NCBI GenBank assembly: GCA_017591395.1
Contig: WEDG01000731.1
Location: 124,001 to 188,000, forward strand
Reading direction: 5' to 3'
Origin: Schistocephalus solidus
Taxonomy: Eukaryota > Platyhelminthes > Cestoda > Diphyllobothriidea > Diphyllobothriidae
DNA: 64,000 nt
A model generated the notes under the pieces. The model did no database searches and was not told the origin of the DNA. It saw nothing but the letters and a program-made list of their open reading frames with translations. Below are positions 11,520-23,316 of this stretch, in pieces. How positions within the stretch are numbered: the stretch's first letter is position 1; every line of letters starts with the position of its first letter. Position numbers and translations under genes: made by a program.

Positions 11520-12825
11520 GAGTAAGACAAAATTTAGCAGCGACGAAAAGAGCTCTTGTAAAAGAGCCGAGGCAAACAAAGGAGTGAATGCGCAAGAACC
11601 GAAAAAATACTAGTTTTTAAAACACCAGGAAGAACAGAGGTTCCTTTTAACGAGACATTAGAAGGTTTGTGGGCAGAAGCTGGGACTATGATGAGAGAAG
11701 GGACAGAGTGGACTCCATCCATTAACAGGTGGAGAAGATAGTAGTTAGGGAAGGGCTGTTGACAGCACCGACTGATTTTAATAAGCTTCTAAGTAAAAGC
11801 GGAAGGTAGCCTGTCTTGCAAGAAAAGAATCAGAAGATGGAGGAAGAGGATAAGTTTTTCGGCGGTCGGCGCGCAAACTAGGACGAACAGCGCTGCCTCA
11901 GGAGGTGGGCGAAGCCGTCACTCGCGCGTGACTCTGCTCTAACTAAAACAGGATTATTTAAAATATCATTTCTCTCTCTCTACTTTACGCGTCCCTCAGA
12001 CGACACGGTCACTAACCCTACCCATACCAGACTCCGTTCAGGGGGATGATATCGAGGTTCAGGCAGGTGAAAATGCGGTGAGAGCGTCACTGTAGCCCAT
12101 TCCTCACTTCTGCGACAGACCCAATTACACCACCAGGAGGGAAACTCCGAGCCACGACTGTGCGTGACAGATTTATTTCGGCGAGGAATGCACTGATGTG
12201 CCATGGGAATGGAATCACCGGCTCTGTATGGGTCTCCTTATATATTCTCTCTAAGTGGGCCTGTTGATGAAACTAAGTGGGGTGGCTGACGTACCCTGAA
12301 AGTCATCGCCTAAGGCATGTCACAGGCATGCGCGCACTCGCGCACTCCGATAACCGCGTCAGCTTGGTCACCACTCTAACCCAAAACACATGAGATGCAA
12401 CCTTCGGAGGGAGAAGAGAAGGTCAAAAGGGTATTGCCTTGTGATCGTGAGCCTTTAAATACCGTAGTATATGCGTGTGGCATACCGTAAACAGAGGCTT
12501 TCAAGCCAACTGAACCGCTAGGCTCAGTCTCTCCACCAGCTGATTGATATATTTGAGCAGACGACTGGTGTATGGGAGAGAAACGAGGGAGTGAAACGGA
12601 TACTGAAGAGAAATTACTTCTCATTGAGTATTTGCCGTTGTAATCACGTATGTTCAGGGCGTTGGTTGATTTCCTGCAGATCGTGGTAAGATTGGCAGAT
12701 GACAAAAAAGCCCCAAGAACGATGGTCAGGGATGATCGAATTCAGTCGCTTTTTGTAGCTATCAACGTAAGGTTCCCTAAATTTGGGCTCCTGGAAAACT
12801 GCCTCAGTAAAAGGCTGAGAGATTG
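11520..12825. other. Kinase intron, no gene recognised
   Basis: No recognisable exon or complete repeat. A short TC run lies near 11971-11980. Open frames are unrelated to known families by eye. Confidence 0.4.
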
Positions 12826-12829
12826 GCAA

Positions 12830-13325
12830 ACCCCGCCGGTCCTCCTCTACGGTTGTGAATTCTGGGTTTTGCGCGTGGAAGATGTGCGAAGACTTGAGGT
12901 ATTTGACCATCGCTGCCTGAGGACCGTCATTCTAGTAAAGTACGCAGACTACGTGTCAAAAGAGGCAGCCCGCCCACGCTGCTACAACATAGCCAGGATA
13001 TCTCAGGCCATCCAAGAAAGACGACTGAGGTGGTTTGGGCACGTCCACCGTCACCCGCCTTACGAGCTCAGTTCTGATACTGTAGATCCAGCGCCGTTGC
13101 CAATGTGGAGGCGTCGAAGAGGTCAGCTAAAAACCTGGCTCGACAAGCCATGGAGGTGGTGCTTGGACCTTCGGTATTCAGCACCCGTCGTTGGCGAAAA
13201 GAATGGATTGAACTAACGAGGTCTGCTGCTGCGAATCGTCCCGCGTGAGGAGGTACAATGCGTGACATCATCGATGACGGCTAGATCAGACATGATCGCA
13301 GCCATAACAAGTACAAGTAAGTAAG
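12830..13325 (+). mobile_element. RTE-like LINE, 3' end (5'-truncated)
   Basis: Encodes the C-terminal tail of a LINE reverse transcriptase: VLLYGCEFWVLRVEDVRRL, VFDHRCLRTV, ERRLRWFGHVHRHPP and DPAPLPMWRRRRG. After about 13140 the match moves to another frame (MEVVLGPSVFSTRRW), so there is a frameshift, and a stop follows. It ends with a tail acaagtaagtaag near 13313-13325. The catalytic domain is absent. It is a dead 3' fragment. Confidence 0.8.
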
Positions 13326-13329
13326 CCCC

Positions 13330-14630
13330 AGAAGGTACGCGGATTATATCGACGCGTTTCATTGATAGGCCAAAACTGAGCAACCCGGTACCGTCTGCGA
13401 ATATCCCAGCGAATTGCACACTGATGCATTCAAACAGCCGATTTTCATCAGACTTCTACATAAGACCTCCTTTCTGCCGGGAACAGTAACTGTGAAGACC
13501 CTAGGTTCAGTGATAACCGTGAATCAGTGCGGCACTCTAGGTTGCCTTCTCTCTTGTTTTCAAGCTGTTTTAAACAACCGTGACGTGCTATTCTCTGTCC
13601 TCACCATCTTACCGCCATATCTGTTTCCTGTTTAAAGCGACAAAATCAGGTCTGCCAGCGATACCTGCTGACAATACTGTAAACAACGCCTTCGAGTCCT
13701 TCAGCGCCTAGTGCAGAGCTGACTCTGGGTGCGTACGACTTCGACTTTTTTAAAAAAGCTTGGCAACTGTATAACCAAAAATCAGTTAAGTGAGTTCCTA
13801 GGCTTTGTGTTACTCTCTTCGACAGCCTGGTATGATTGTGACAACGAAGCTCTGCCTAGCGAGGCTTTGAGATTGCGCTGTTATTTTTTCACCGAGCTTC
13901 ATGCATCCATGTATGGAGATCGGTAAGGTGCCAGACAAAAAGTTGATTTGCGTTCGCTATTGATGAAGCTGTCTGTTGAGTACGGCCCTAGACGACGTCC
14001 AGGGTAAAAAAAAAATAGCTTATTGAGGAAATGCTCAGCTGCATAAAACAAAATTGGCAAGGTAGAGAATGGTTTTCCCGGAGACTGTATGACATCAAAA
14101 AATGCTGCATATTTCGCCACCTTCGTTTTGCTGAAAAACCAAAGATGAATTTTTCGCATGAGCGGTGCAGAGGACATGGCCACCAGCAGGAGGCATTGAA
14201 AGTTAATCGTGCATTTATGCTTCGACGCGAATGCCGAGACCCCGCGGTTTTGGACAGGAATGTGGTAAGCCCACCACATGAAATAATAGAAAATTCAGGA
14301 ATGCATTTTCGATAAGAACAGATTTCTTAACTGGACTGTCGCAGGGATTATAATACAACATAATACCAAGCAATTTCAGTGACGCCAGGATTCCGGCATT
14401 TTAATGGGTTGTTTTGCGCAATCTAAAAAACCACACCCAGTAATACACGACTACTTAAAAAATATACCTTTTTTATTGATTTTGGGTTCCGATATGAATG
14501 CAAGTGGTAACGGTAGGTTAGGTACAACACAAAGAAAGCCAGAAAACCCAGGCGTATGTTTTGCTCTATGCTGGATGATGGAAAAGAGTCGAATTCGCGG
14601 ATGTTTCACGCCCAAATAATTATCCTTTTT
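13330..14630. other. Intronic sequence, partly AT-rich, no gene recognised
   Basis: Contains weak matches to family C (about 14290-14420). A KLGE-like tetrapeptide on the minus strand near 13893 was examined as the missing kinase exon and rejected. Confidence 0.35.
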
Positions 14631-14639
14631 ACACCGATA

Positions 14640-15640
14640 TCGAAGCAACAGGATTCTACCGAAGTCTGCGCGGGTGAAACCTGCAAAATTCTTGGAACTT
14701 TTGTACTAGGTGCGCACTATCAACTTCGTAAATTCAAAGAGAAGAAAGAACAAAATATGCAATTTTGCCATAACCAACTCCCTGCACACGTATTTAAAAC
14801 ACTACAGGAAACTATCACGCACGTTTCAGAACTAGAACGACTAAAAAAGAGAAGCATCTTGGCGAAAAAGTGGATGAACATTTCTCATGAAAGTCACAAT
14901 GATGCAATGTTTCCAAATAAAGTCATAAACCTATCCTCAAAAGACCTAACAAAAACAGAGGAAAACGTGCTGTCCAAAGGAATGAAGTACAATCCATCAG
15001 ATTCCAATTACCTTGACTTCTTTGCCAGCTTTGAATCAATCATCTCATCAACAAATCTTACAGAAGAAGAGCAGTTTGCAGTTCGCAGCAGTACTGTACA
15101 TGCCTTGAATAACCGAAGTAAGCACTCAACGTTATCTTGCGATGAAAGAAAAGCACTCAAGGCACTTAAACACGAAAAAGATATCATCATTCTACCTGCT
15201 GATAAAGGAGGTGCCATCACCATCCTAATCAAAGAAGACCACACAGGGAAGATGCTTTTACTCTTAAAAGACGATTCAACATACAAACCTTTGTCTGCAG
15301 ACCCTACAAAATCCCAAAATTCGTGCATTGAAAAAGCACTAAAACGCCTTACGGGCAGGAAATTAATAACAAAAGTTCTTGCTAAATCCTTAAAACAGGA
15401 AGAACCCACCATTGCAAAAATATATGGTCTTCCAAAACTTCACAAAACTGGTACCCCACTGCTACTGATAGTCTCCTTAATCGGTGCACCGAATTATAAA
15501 ATTTCAAATAGGTTATTTCACCAGCTACATCCACTTACAAAGAACTCTGAATACTCCGTTTAAGATTCAAAACGTTTTCTAGACAAATTAAAAGGAATCG
15601 CAGTTACACCTGACGAGGTAATGGTTTCATTCGATGTGGT
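14640..15640 (+). mobile_element. Penelope-like element, reverse-transcriptase N-terminal part, truncated
   Basis: One open frame of about 300 codons shows the order typical of Penelope reverse transcriptases: NKVINLSSKDLT, YLDFFASFESII, LKALKHEKDIIILPADKGGA, IYGLPKLHKTGTPLL and SLIGAPNYKIS. A stop follows NSEYSV, but the frame resumes with VMVSFDV near 15620. Everything after that (catalytic aspartates of the later palm motifs, the thumb and the GIY-YIG endonuclease) is missing. It is inactive. These elements transpose by target-primed reverse transcription. Confidence 0.88.
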
Positions 15641-15689
15641 CTTGCGGTTGAAACCGACAATAAAGTCATCCAAGGGCCATCAAACCGCT

Positions 15690-15875
15690 ATCCGCAATGG
15701 CTACCAAATTCTTGGAGCTTTTATACTAGGTGCGCACTATCGACTTCGCAAATTCAAAGAGAAGAAGGAACGAGAAAAACAATTTTTCGAGGACCAATTG
15801 AATCTAATATCACGCGCTGTAATGCTCCAGCCCTATTACCACCTGTCCGGTATTATACAAGCATGGGGATTCTGA
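15690..15875 (+). mobile_element. Second partial copy of the Penelope-like element's 5' coding region
   Basis: Repeats the segment at about 14680-14770: LGAFILGAHYRLRKFKEKKE here against LGTFVLGAHYQLRKFKEKKE there. It is in the same orientation, about 1.0 kb downstream, and then diverges. It may be a partial tandem copy, a usual arrangement for Penelope elements, joined by a deletion. Confidence 0.7.
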
Positions 15876-16179
15876 ATTTATCAGTGCTCTACATAACCTA
15901 CAGTTATCATTCAAGTATATTTCAAAGAAAACATGCAAAAAATATTATTTCTTGAAAGCATTTGGTAGCAAGTTACACCTTGGTCAAAATTTAAACCTGA
16001 AGGTAAAGTATCATTTCGTTCAGGAAAAAACTGTAATCACGAGCGATATTTGTTCGTACCTGCCTATTTACGAATGATGCTTACGAACTACACAATGTGG
16101 TTCACATGAATTGCCAAATTTTCTCTGAGCCCTCTATGAGTACGATTTTCGTTGCATGGAAAGTATGCGACATGCAGGC

Positions 16180-16420
16180 TGAACACCCCGAACTGTAACA
16201 GCAGGTTGGGTTCAAACTTTTGGGGAAATTGAAAAAAAGCATAAACTTTGAAGAAGACGTGATTTGCTACCAAATGAGTACAAAAAAGGAAAATCTCGTG
16301 CACAGAGCCGGAAAGAAGCACAAACATGGGCCAGAAACACCTCGTGACTGAAATATCTTGGCATGATAATCATTAGTTAATCGCCAGCTAAGTAATCCTT
16401 TCTAATGGAGAAAAAAACAT
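16180..16420 (+). repeat. AT-rich family C copy
   Basis: The motifs gggttcaaacttttgggga, tttgaagaagacgtgattt, gctaccaaatgagtac and ctgaaatatcttggcatgat are in the same order as at 60.14-60.56 kb. Confidence 0.55.
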
Positions 16421-16599
16421 TTAAGAATGGCGGCTATTAGTTCACGAGATTGTACACCTATGGTTGAAATACACAGAGAGTTGGTGTCTGCAAAAGCACA
16501 AGAAACAGTCAAATATAGCCACATAGGGCTTTGAGGAGTCCCAAAGCGTTAAGAGAGCCATAATGGAGTGACCGGCAGACGCTCCTGTCCCCCACCACC

Positions 16600-16665
16600 C
16601 ACCACCTAAAATTTAATGCTACGGTGCTCAACCGACTGAGCTATCCCAGCTGACCTCCTAAAGTC
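16600..16665 (-). repeat. Possible tRNA-like fragment
   Basis: The minus strand shows GGGATAGCTCAGTCGGTTGA, matching a tRNA D-arm and A box. No B box follows, so this is a fragment or chance. Confidence 0.3.
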
Positions 16666-17082
16666 TTCGAAGGTGAGTTTTAAAATGTCGTCCAAATAGA
16701 TGGCTCACAATTTCAGTTAGCCCAACACTAGCAGAATAACTAGATTGGGTTAATTTCTCTCATGCATTGACGCTGGCCGGCGTAGCAAAACGTTTAAGCG
16801 ACGGCTGAGAAAGACGAGGAGGCAGAAAGGAGAGGGGTTGGTGCCGATGCAAATGCTGTGGGAGAAATGTACACTAGAGGGGTTGGGAAACGATGCCATT
16901 AGGTGGTGAAAGCCAACCAGTCAGGACCCAGAAGATGCGTTCCACCGCGATTATGAGGAGGGCAAGGGTGGGCGTGTGTGCTTGGACCGCACGAATAGAC
17001 ATCCTATCTTCTCTCTCTCTACCTCCACCCTCCCACTTGCAACGTCAAAAACCAATAACACCACAAGAACCCGCACAGGGAG

Positions 17083-17106
17083 ACACACACACACACACAC
17101 ACACAC
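17083..17106. repeat. (CA)n microsatellite
   Basis: About twelve CA units in tandem; more CA-rich sequence follows to about 17135. Confidence 0.85.
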
Positions 17107-17974
17107 AAACGAACTGTTTACGCACACGCACATACACCGAATGCGGGGGTGGATAAAGCAGCATAACAGCCCCTCAAAAATCACTGCAGCCTAAAGTTGT
17201 TGTCATCGTCCTCGACATCGCTTCCACACGCGAAAATCTGTGCCCGCACAGCTCTTCCCAAGCTCAAAAAACACACCCTCTGTGGGTTGAGATTTTAAGG
17301 AAGGAGCTCCCAGAAACAATTGCCGCGGATCACAAGTCTCCCGCTAAACAGGGCAAGAGAGGCGACTTGCGTTAACGCCACAAAAAGTTACGCACTGAGT
17401 GCGCCCCTTTACGCATCTGCCCAATTTAGCAAGCAAACCCAAACGCGACCGCACTTGCCGACACGTTAGGAGATCCGTCCAGAAGGTAGGAGAAAGTGGG
17501 AGTGATTTCAGTTTTGGTTTAAAAAAGCCACAGTGAGCTACAAAACTCTTGCGTCTCCCCGAAATCCTCAATTTGGTTGCATAAGTTAACGACGTTATGC
17601 ATCCACAGCTGCGGTGCCGAAGAGAAGAGATTCGACTGCATTACATTCGTATGCATGCTTCAGAATAAGACTCTTTCCTACGAAAGCCGCATCTCTAGAT
17701 ACGTTAAAGGGGCTATTATAAATCTATGCATAGATAATGGCAAGGACATTATACCGTACTTTCGGCATATGCACTACCTAAAAGCCCAGATATGTGTTTC
17801 GACAATGGTCCTGCTGCTGCATGACGCAGCAACGACGGATTCGGCCCTTCAGTGGGGCCCCAACGTACTCTATGTGGTTTCTGGTATACATCTGCTTAGG
17901 GTTATGCTTGGTTGAATGAAGGAAAATAAGCCCGAAACAGTTATGTTTCAAGTTACCCTCACACTCTGTCGTCC

Positions 17975-18020
17975 CCCTGCTGATGATGAGTTCAAGAGAG
18001 AATCCGAAAGGTCAGACTAA
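17975..18020 (+). ncRNA. Hammerhead-like motif, Penelope type, second copy
   Basis: Plus strand: CTGATGA, then a variable hairpin region ending GAATCC, then GAAA and GGTCAG. Flanks resemble the minus-strand copy at 7852-7905, including GAGAATCCGAAA and a following CTAATAA or CCAATAA. The complement to CTGATGA is weaker than in that copy. Activity is unlikely from this sequence alone. Confidence 0.4.
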
Positions 18021-18029
18021 TAATTTTCT

Positions 18030-20000
18030 TATTCCTGCGAACGCATCTTCTTCTGCTGTTAGGCTACCGATGATTCAGAATGATTTGTAGACTAAGCCTA
18101 GAGGTAATGCTTCATATAAGGACTGCTTGGCTTGCCAGAGTTCCAATAAAAAGTAGTGGGCACTAAGAGAGCTGCTGTTTCATATTTAATTAGTAGCTCT
18201 TCAGATGTCCAACACCCGCGGTCGGTAAAAAATGTGCGCGCAAACGCACATACACGCACTGTGCAGATGAACGGAAACTGCGCCTCGACAGTATCACCGG
18301 ATTGGATTTCCACTGAAACGTCTTATATTTAGGCCGTTATGAGTGACTGTGTCCACTGCTACCACAGGGGGCCGGCGCACTTGTGACTCGTGCGTCAAAT
18401 GTCTTTAAATAATACAGACTTGCGCTGAAGCGAAGATGCTCCTTCACTCACTCTCTTTCTCTGTGCACCACCTAGCGTGTTTTAGAGGCAAGAAACTGTT
18501 AAGAGGAAAAGAAATGATCAAATCAAATAACCCGTGAACGAGTGGTGCAGAGGATCCGGCCCCTACCTTCACGCGTACCTACTGTTATTCAGGGGAAGGA
18601 GACTCGAACCTCTCGCAGGTGAGAGTTGTAATTTCATGAATGACGTCCGCCACATGCTCCACAGATCGGGCACAGCATCGGGAAGTAGCTTATAGTGAGG
18701 CCGACTTGCGCAGAACATCAACCGGACTCGTCTTTCCTCACCCGCAACAGCCACCAATGGTAAAACAATCGAAAAACGAAGAGAGGTGGTTTCGGACGAT
18801 TACCCGGATCAGATATTAGTGGTAGTATCATAGAGGAAATATTAAAAAGCAACCACTACAGTCTGCCTTTCAGTTCTGTGAGGCTGACAGTCCTCCAAAT
18901 CAGAACTCCTAGCGCATCCTGAAGGATTCAAGGGCATCAGATTGATTGCTGTGATGACATATGCATGTGGATTCCTTCTCATCACTCATATATGCACCCG
19001 CCGGCTGTCCGAGCCTATCAACCAAAGTTTGGTGGGATTTTGCTCAATGGGTGGCAAAACTAACTAGCACGACTATGGGTGCCACACACGAACTGTTTTA
19101 TACTTCATGTAGCAGGCTACTCACGCAGATAGGATTGTTTTAAAGGACCTGTTAAAAAGGAACCATTGCAGTCTAACCCTCAGTCCACAAAAGGATCGCA
19201 GTACGGCAACCTTTGGAGTCTCGAAATTTAGCAGGTCTTGACAGTTTCACAGTGAGCAAAGTGAGGAACTAGCGTTTGATTGATCACATCCCCACCTACC
19301 TCTCTCACACACTACAGCAGTTTGCCTGAGTTCCGTCGACTGGGAATGGGACTAGGTGCAGTGGCTGGCGTAGCGTAAACCAGTCCAGATCTCACTGAGG
19401 TGAAAGGTGGCCTGAAGGTCACACGAAGAAGAATCCATTGCATTAGGAATCTAGTCTCAAAGTAATACCGTCGGCTGGTGATAGAAGCGCTTACATATCC
19501 TTTATGTGCCACAGGCAATAATTATACAGCTAAAAACACGCAGTCGGTTCAGACGGACGAACGCATGCCATGAGACAAATTGGCCCCGCATTGGTCCGGA
19601 GCAACAGCGGTTGAATCCGCGCGGGCCCACACCTAATCGGACTGACTATTGATGATGCTGCTGACTCCTTGACTAAGTTTCCCCTACGTGTGGTGCACTT
19701 GCGGACTCGAGTAGCGATTGGATCCATAACTGGCGGAAGGGCGCGTGGACGATTCAGAAACAGCGGCTGACAGCGCGGCCCTTGATCTTTTACGTAGAGC
19801 AGTTTAGGTGGCCTTATCTAGTAAGCCCGCAGTTGGAAGCGAGTAAAGCACGCGCTGAGCCATACGCGCAAAACAGTATCTAACCGAGTGCTCAATAAAC
19901 TTTTTAAGCATTGTGGGAGGCATTTGGCTTCACTATCTTGGAAAAGCGTCGATGAAGGACTTTACAAACAAAGGATCGATGGAGTTGTTTAATTGTGCGG
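18030..20000. other. Kinase intron with unassigned repeat-like sequence
   Basis: A B-box-like GGTTCGAGTC on the minus strand near 18605-18614 suggests a decayed tRNA-derived repeat. No coding segment was recognised. Confidence 0.35.
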
Positions 20001-20009
20001 AGTTGGCTG

Positions 20010-20480
20010 TCAACAAACAGTCGCTGACGACATCGCCTTCCTAGCCTCCGGCTTTGGTGATAAACAGGGTAAGGACGACATTGTCTCCCGAATCGATGCT
20101 GATCGCCCGATTTTCTCAATTCCTTGAAAATGTATATGGACTCGACGCGACATTTGCAGCGCTACAAAGATTCGCGTGTACCGTGCATCCGTCCGATCTG
20201 TCTTTCTCTATGGCTGTCAGTGCTGGGCTCCGCCCCACGAGCTCAGTTATACTGCTCTCGGTCTGGCTTCGTGGCCAAGCTGGAGGCTGGACACGGTTCA
20301 GCAAGACAGGAAAATAGTTTTGAGATCGTTTGTATTCGGTCTCTGTCGCTGGAGAAGAGAATAGGTGCAGCTGTCCAGATCCGCTGACTTAAATCATTAC
20401 ACCCGGAGAGGAACAATATGTGACATCATTAATACCGACTAGATCAGGCATAGTCACAGCCACGCCGAGTACAAATAGGG
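20010..20480 (+). mobile_element. RTE-like LINE, rearranged remnant
   Basis: Contains DDIAFLASGFGD (the reverse transcriptase YADD-box neighbourhood) near 20025-20060, then RVYRASVRSVFLYGCQCWAP near 20175-20230. It then jumps to a 3' end like that at 13250-13310 (gtgacatcattaatacc, ctagatcaggcatagtc). Intervening parts are lost or frameshifted. It is dead. Confidence 0.7.
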
Positions 20481-21484
20481 AGTCGAAGGTGAGCCAAAAG
20501 GTCAGGATTAACACTTCGCCGGGAAACAAATAGTATCCCGCTGTTCATCTCCACGCTGGCCTTTTAATCGTCGTTTCAAGCATGCCTGGCTCCACTGTCT
20601 TCAAAGAAAGACCTACCAAACTAAGGATGGATGGAGCACTTGACTTGTGCGGAAACAATGGCAAATGTAGCAATTCAAGAGTTAGTGGGCAACGAGCAGT
20701 CGCAGCTGCTTACTGCACTTGGTATTCACGTTGGTGCAGAGTCAGTTCATTTGCAATAAAGTGACCTCGTCAGTCATTAGAAGCATTCAAAATGAAGGAC
20801 AAACGATGACGGGAAAACGTGACTAGAGAGCAGAGCCATGAGATAGTGCATCTGCGTAGATGGCAACGTCGCGCGTACTCCTGCGCTCATTCTATCCAAG
20901 GCCATATTCCTTCGCCTAGCTGAATGCACGAATGATCGGGTCGTAAACCTGGATAATAGACGTGCCAGTGCATGTCGTGCAAATGCCCGCCAACTTGCAT
21001 TCCAGCAGAATGAGGCAGTTGATCCCGATAATAAATAGTCCGCTGAAGGTGTGCTGAGAAAGACTGATACGTCTACAGACATCCTGAGGAAAGCAACGAA
21101 AAACGTAATGCCAGTTAACCTGTTAGAATTACCATCTTAGGATAATCCCTAAATCAGGCTGTGCTGCAGGTGTGCTGGGCAAAAACAGGGGGTTGATTGG
21201 GTCACTGCAAGTGTTTATGGGGTAGCTCGGCGTCTGCACGCGCACATAACTACTGTCGTACCTGCACATTGTGGCAGACCTTAGAAATAGGCTTTAACTC
21301 CAGGTCAGTCACTACATCCAATCCCATCACCCGTGGTTTGACAGGCTCGGACAGTCGATTGGTTGGAATCTAACCTGATCAACGCACCTATATCGTAACT
21401 TAGGCGTGCCTACATCTATCACGAGGTGTTAAAAAAAGTCACCTTGGTGGATAGGTGCTCACCGGTCGGTTACTGGAGCCTAAC

Positions 21485-21560
21485 TCATCTCGTTCTGCCT
21501 TGGGGCTCTCACTCGAGCGCCACCAGCAGCTGCATAGCAACTAGTAGTAAATTCACCTTG
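21485..21560 (-). repeat. Family A tail fragment
   Basis: gccttggggctctcactcg and gccaccagcagctgcat match the tail of the 9.25 kb copy. No ribozyme is present. Confidence 0.5.
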
Positions 21561-21759
21561 AAGTCTTAGAACTGAGAGAATAACGCGGTCCTTCTCAGGA
21601 CGGAGAGTCAGACTTAAATGACTCTTTCCCAATGTGACCATTATAGTGCTCTCGATGAAGTGGGAACCAAACCGATATAACAGAAACCTGGCACAGTAGT
21701 GAGGACCAGATCGTGTGTGGCATGCGCAAAAGGACTGTTTAAATTTGTCAACCACTGCG

Positions 21760-21860
21760 ACCGAATCTACCTCCGGTCCTCTTGACATCGTCTTGCCACC
21801 TGAGAGAGGTGGGCGAGGGAAATGAGTGAGTGTGGTGGATGCTGTTCAAGCATACCTCAC
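21760..21860 (-). repeat. Family B fragment, minus orientation
   Basis: cctcttgacatcgtcttgcc and gagagaggtgggcgaggg are the reverse complement of the family B centre. Confidence 0.4.
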
Positions 21861-22721
21861 TATGAGTTCGAGCAATGGGGGGAGGGTGAAGTGGGCGAGG
21901 TTGATAGAAAAAGTTGACAACCCGTAGAAGAGAAAATCGTCAAGGTGTGTTCACTATGTTTAAGTGTCAATGTCCTAGTAGCGGGTCCGCGCAATTAGCT
22001 AGTATGCACATGCTGGGACATAAAAAGGGCTCATAAACGTTAACGACGCTCTAAAGCTCCTGCACCAAAAGGATGCCAATAGAGAGAATAATTCGTTCAT
22101 TTGAGGTGATGAGGGATTACAGGTGCCCCCAAACAGAGATCCGAAATATTGAAATTTCACCCAGTTGGAAGATGGTGAGAGAACGAGAGAGTGATATTAC
22201 TAATAGCGACAGAAGTCTTACTGGTTTTAAAACGAATCAAAAGTAAATGACCATCCCTGGAACACTATCAAATGCGTTGCCCTGTCTTGTAGGTGGGGAG
22301 GCATTTTCGAGCGAAGTAACTCACGAACCATTAACAGACGGTCTGAAATTTGATTTTAATTAGCAGGGATTACTGAGCTGAGCTTGTCATATTGAGAAAC
22401 ATGCAGGTGTACCGTAAATGGAGCTAGATCAGGGCGCAGTAGATGTTAATGGGGATGCACGTCCACAAAAATGCAACACATGGGCCGGGGGTTACCGCCG
22501 CGCCAGTCACCAGCGCCCTCTCCAGCCTTGACCATGACATCGGGCGAAGGTGAGAGAGTGTTAGAGGCTGCGCAAGTCAGCGTCCCTGCACCAATTTGCT
22601 GTGGGTCAAACTTTCGGGATTATCATGCAGCATAATCCGCTGATAATTCAGTCACACCAGGCTTTTTTGTGTGCGTCATTCCAGCCACATGGAAAGATGG
22701 CACTGGCTGGTTAATGACGGC

Positions 22722-22751
22722 TTGAGTAGTAGTAGTTGTAGTAGTAGTAGA
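22722..22751. repeat. (GTA)n microsatellite
   Basis: About ten GTA units with one GTT interruption. Confidence 0.8.
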
Positions 22752-22778
22752 AGCGAAGATGCGCAGTCCCGGAAATAA

Positions 22779-23059
22779 ATGAGAAGAAGAGGTGATCACG
22801 GGAACTATGGTTTTATTGTCCTGACGTTTCAAAATCAAACAAGATTTCATCGTCGGAGGTAGGTTCAGTACGGCGCCTCACAGTATTTATGGGTTCTGAA
22901 CATGCTGGCTCTACAGCTATTCGTGCAGGATGCATTGCAGGGTGGTGGGGGCGTTAATTGCTGCGCGGTACAATATTTACCTCCGACGATGAAATCTTGT
23001 TTGATTTTGAAACGTCAGGACAAAAAAACCATGGTACCGTGATCGCCTCTTCTTCTCAT
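22779..23059. mobile_element. Foldback / MITE-like element with about 81-bp terminal inverted repeats
   Basis: Left arm 22779-22861 and right arm about 22979-23059 are near-perfect reverse complements. The left arm starts ATGAGAAGAAGAGG and includes CCTGACGTTTCAAAATC and CATCGTCGGAGGT; the right arm mirrors these. The inner spacer is about 117 bp and has no coding capacity. Each arm also holds a hammerhead-like order, CGACGATGA, a short hairpin, GAAA, CGTCAGG. It may be an inverted pair of Penelope-type repeat ends and not a DNA transposon. No target-site duplication was established. Confidence 0.75.
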
Positions 23060-23082
23060 ATATATATATATATATATATATA
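23059..23082. repeat. (TA)12 tract
   Basis: Bounded by TCA and TGA, giving a 30-nt palindrome at 23056-23085. It adjoins family A sequence. Confidence 0.9.
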
Positions 23083-23139
23083 TGATAGTGTGGGGCTCAC
23101 CGATCTGCTTAAGGAACATGCATGTGCCACATGTCCCAG

Positions 23140-23235
23140 GTGTGCCACACTTGGGATTGGGTATGACTGGCTGATGACGGCTAATAAGCCAGAAATGGCC
23201 ATTCCGGTCTCCCTTGTCTTTGTCGGTTCCACCTT
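23140..23235 (+). mobile_element. Family A fragment with ribozyme
   Basis: Plus-strand family A sequence from CACACTTGGGATTGGG through the hammerhead to CTTTGTCGGTTCCA, cut at the following TA tract. It is inverted relative to the copies at 23315-23822. Confidence 0.75.
23165..23209 (+). ncRNA. Hammerhead ribozyme, family A
   Basis: GACTGG, CTGATGA, stem II GGCT-AATA-AGCC, GAAA, TGGCCATT, CCGGTC. All six stem I pairs form (one U-G). The first stem II position is C opposite A, so four pairs form there. The core is intact. Confidence 0.75.

Positions 23236-23239
<4 letters not shown>

Positions 23240-23313
<74 letters not shown>
23240..23313. repeat. (TA)37 tract
   Basis: 74 bp of pure TA bounded by TATCA (23235-23239) and TGATA (23315-23319), an almost perfect palindrome with one extra T. 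It separates two inverted family A copies. Confidence 0.9.

Positions 23314-23314
<1 letters not shown>

Positions 23315-23316
<2 letters not shown>

Noticed and set aside
13880..13910. KLGE on the minus strand as the missing kinase exon
   Set aside because: No GT donor follows and the residues before it do not match the family.
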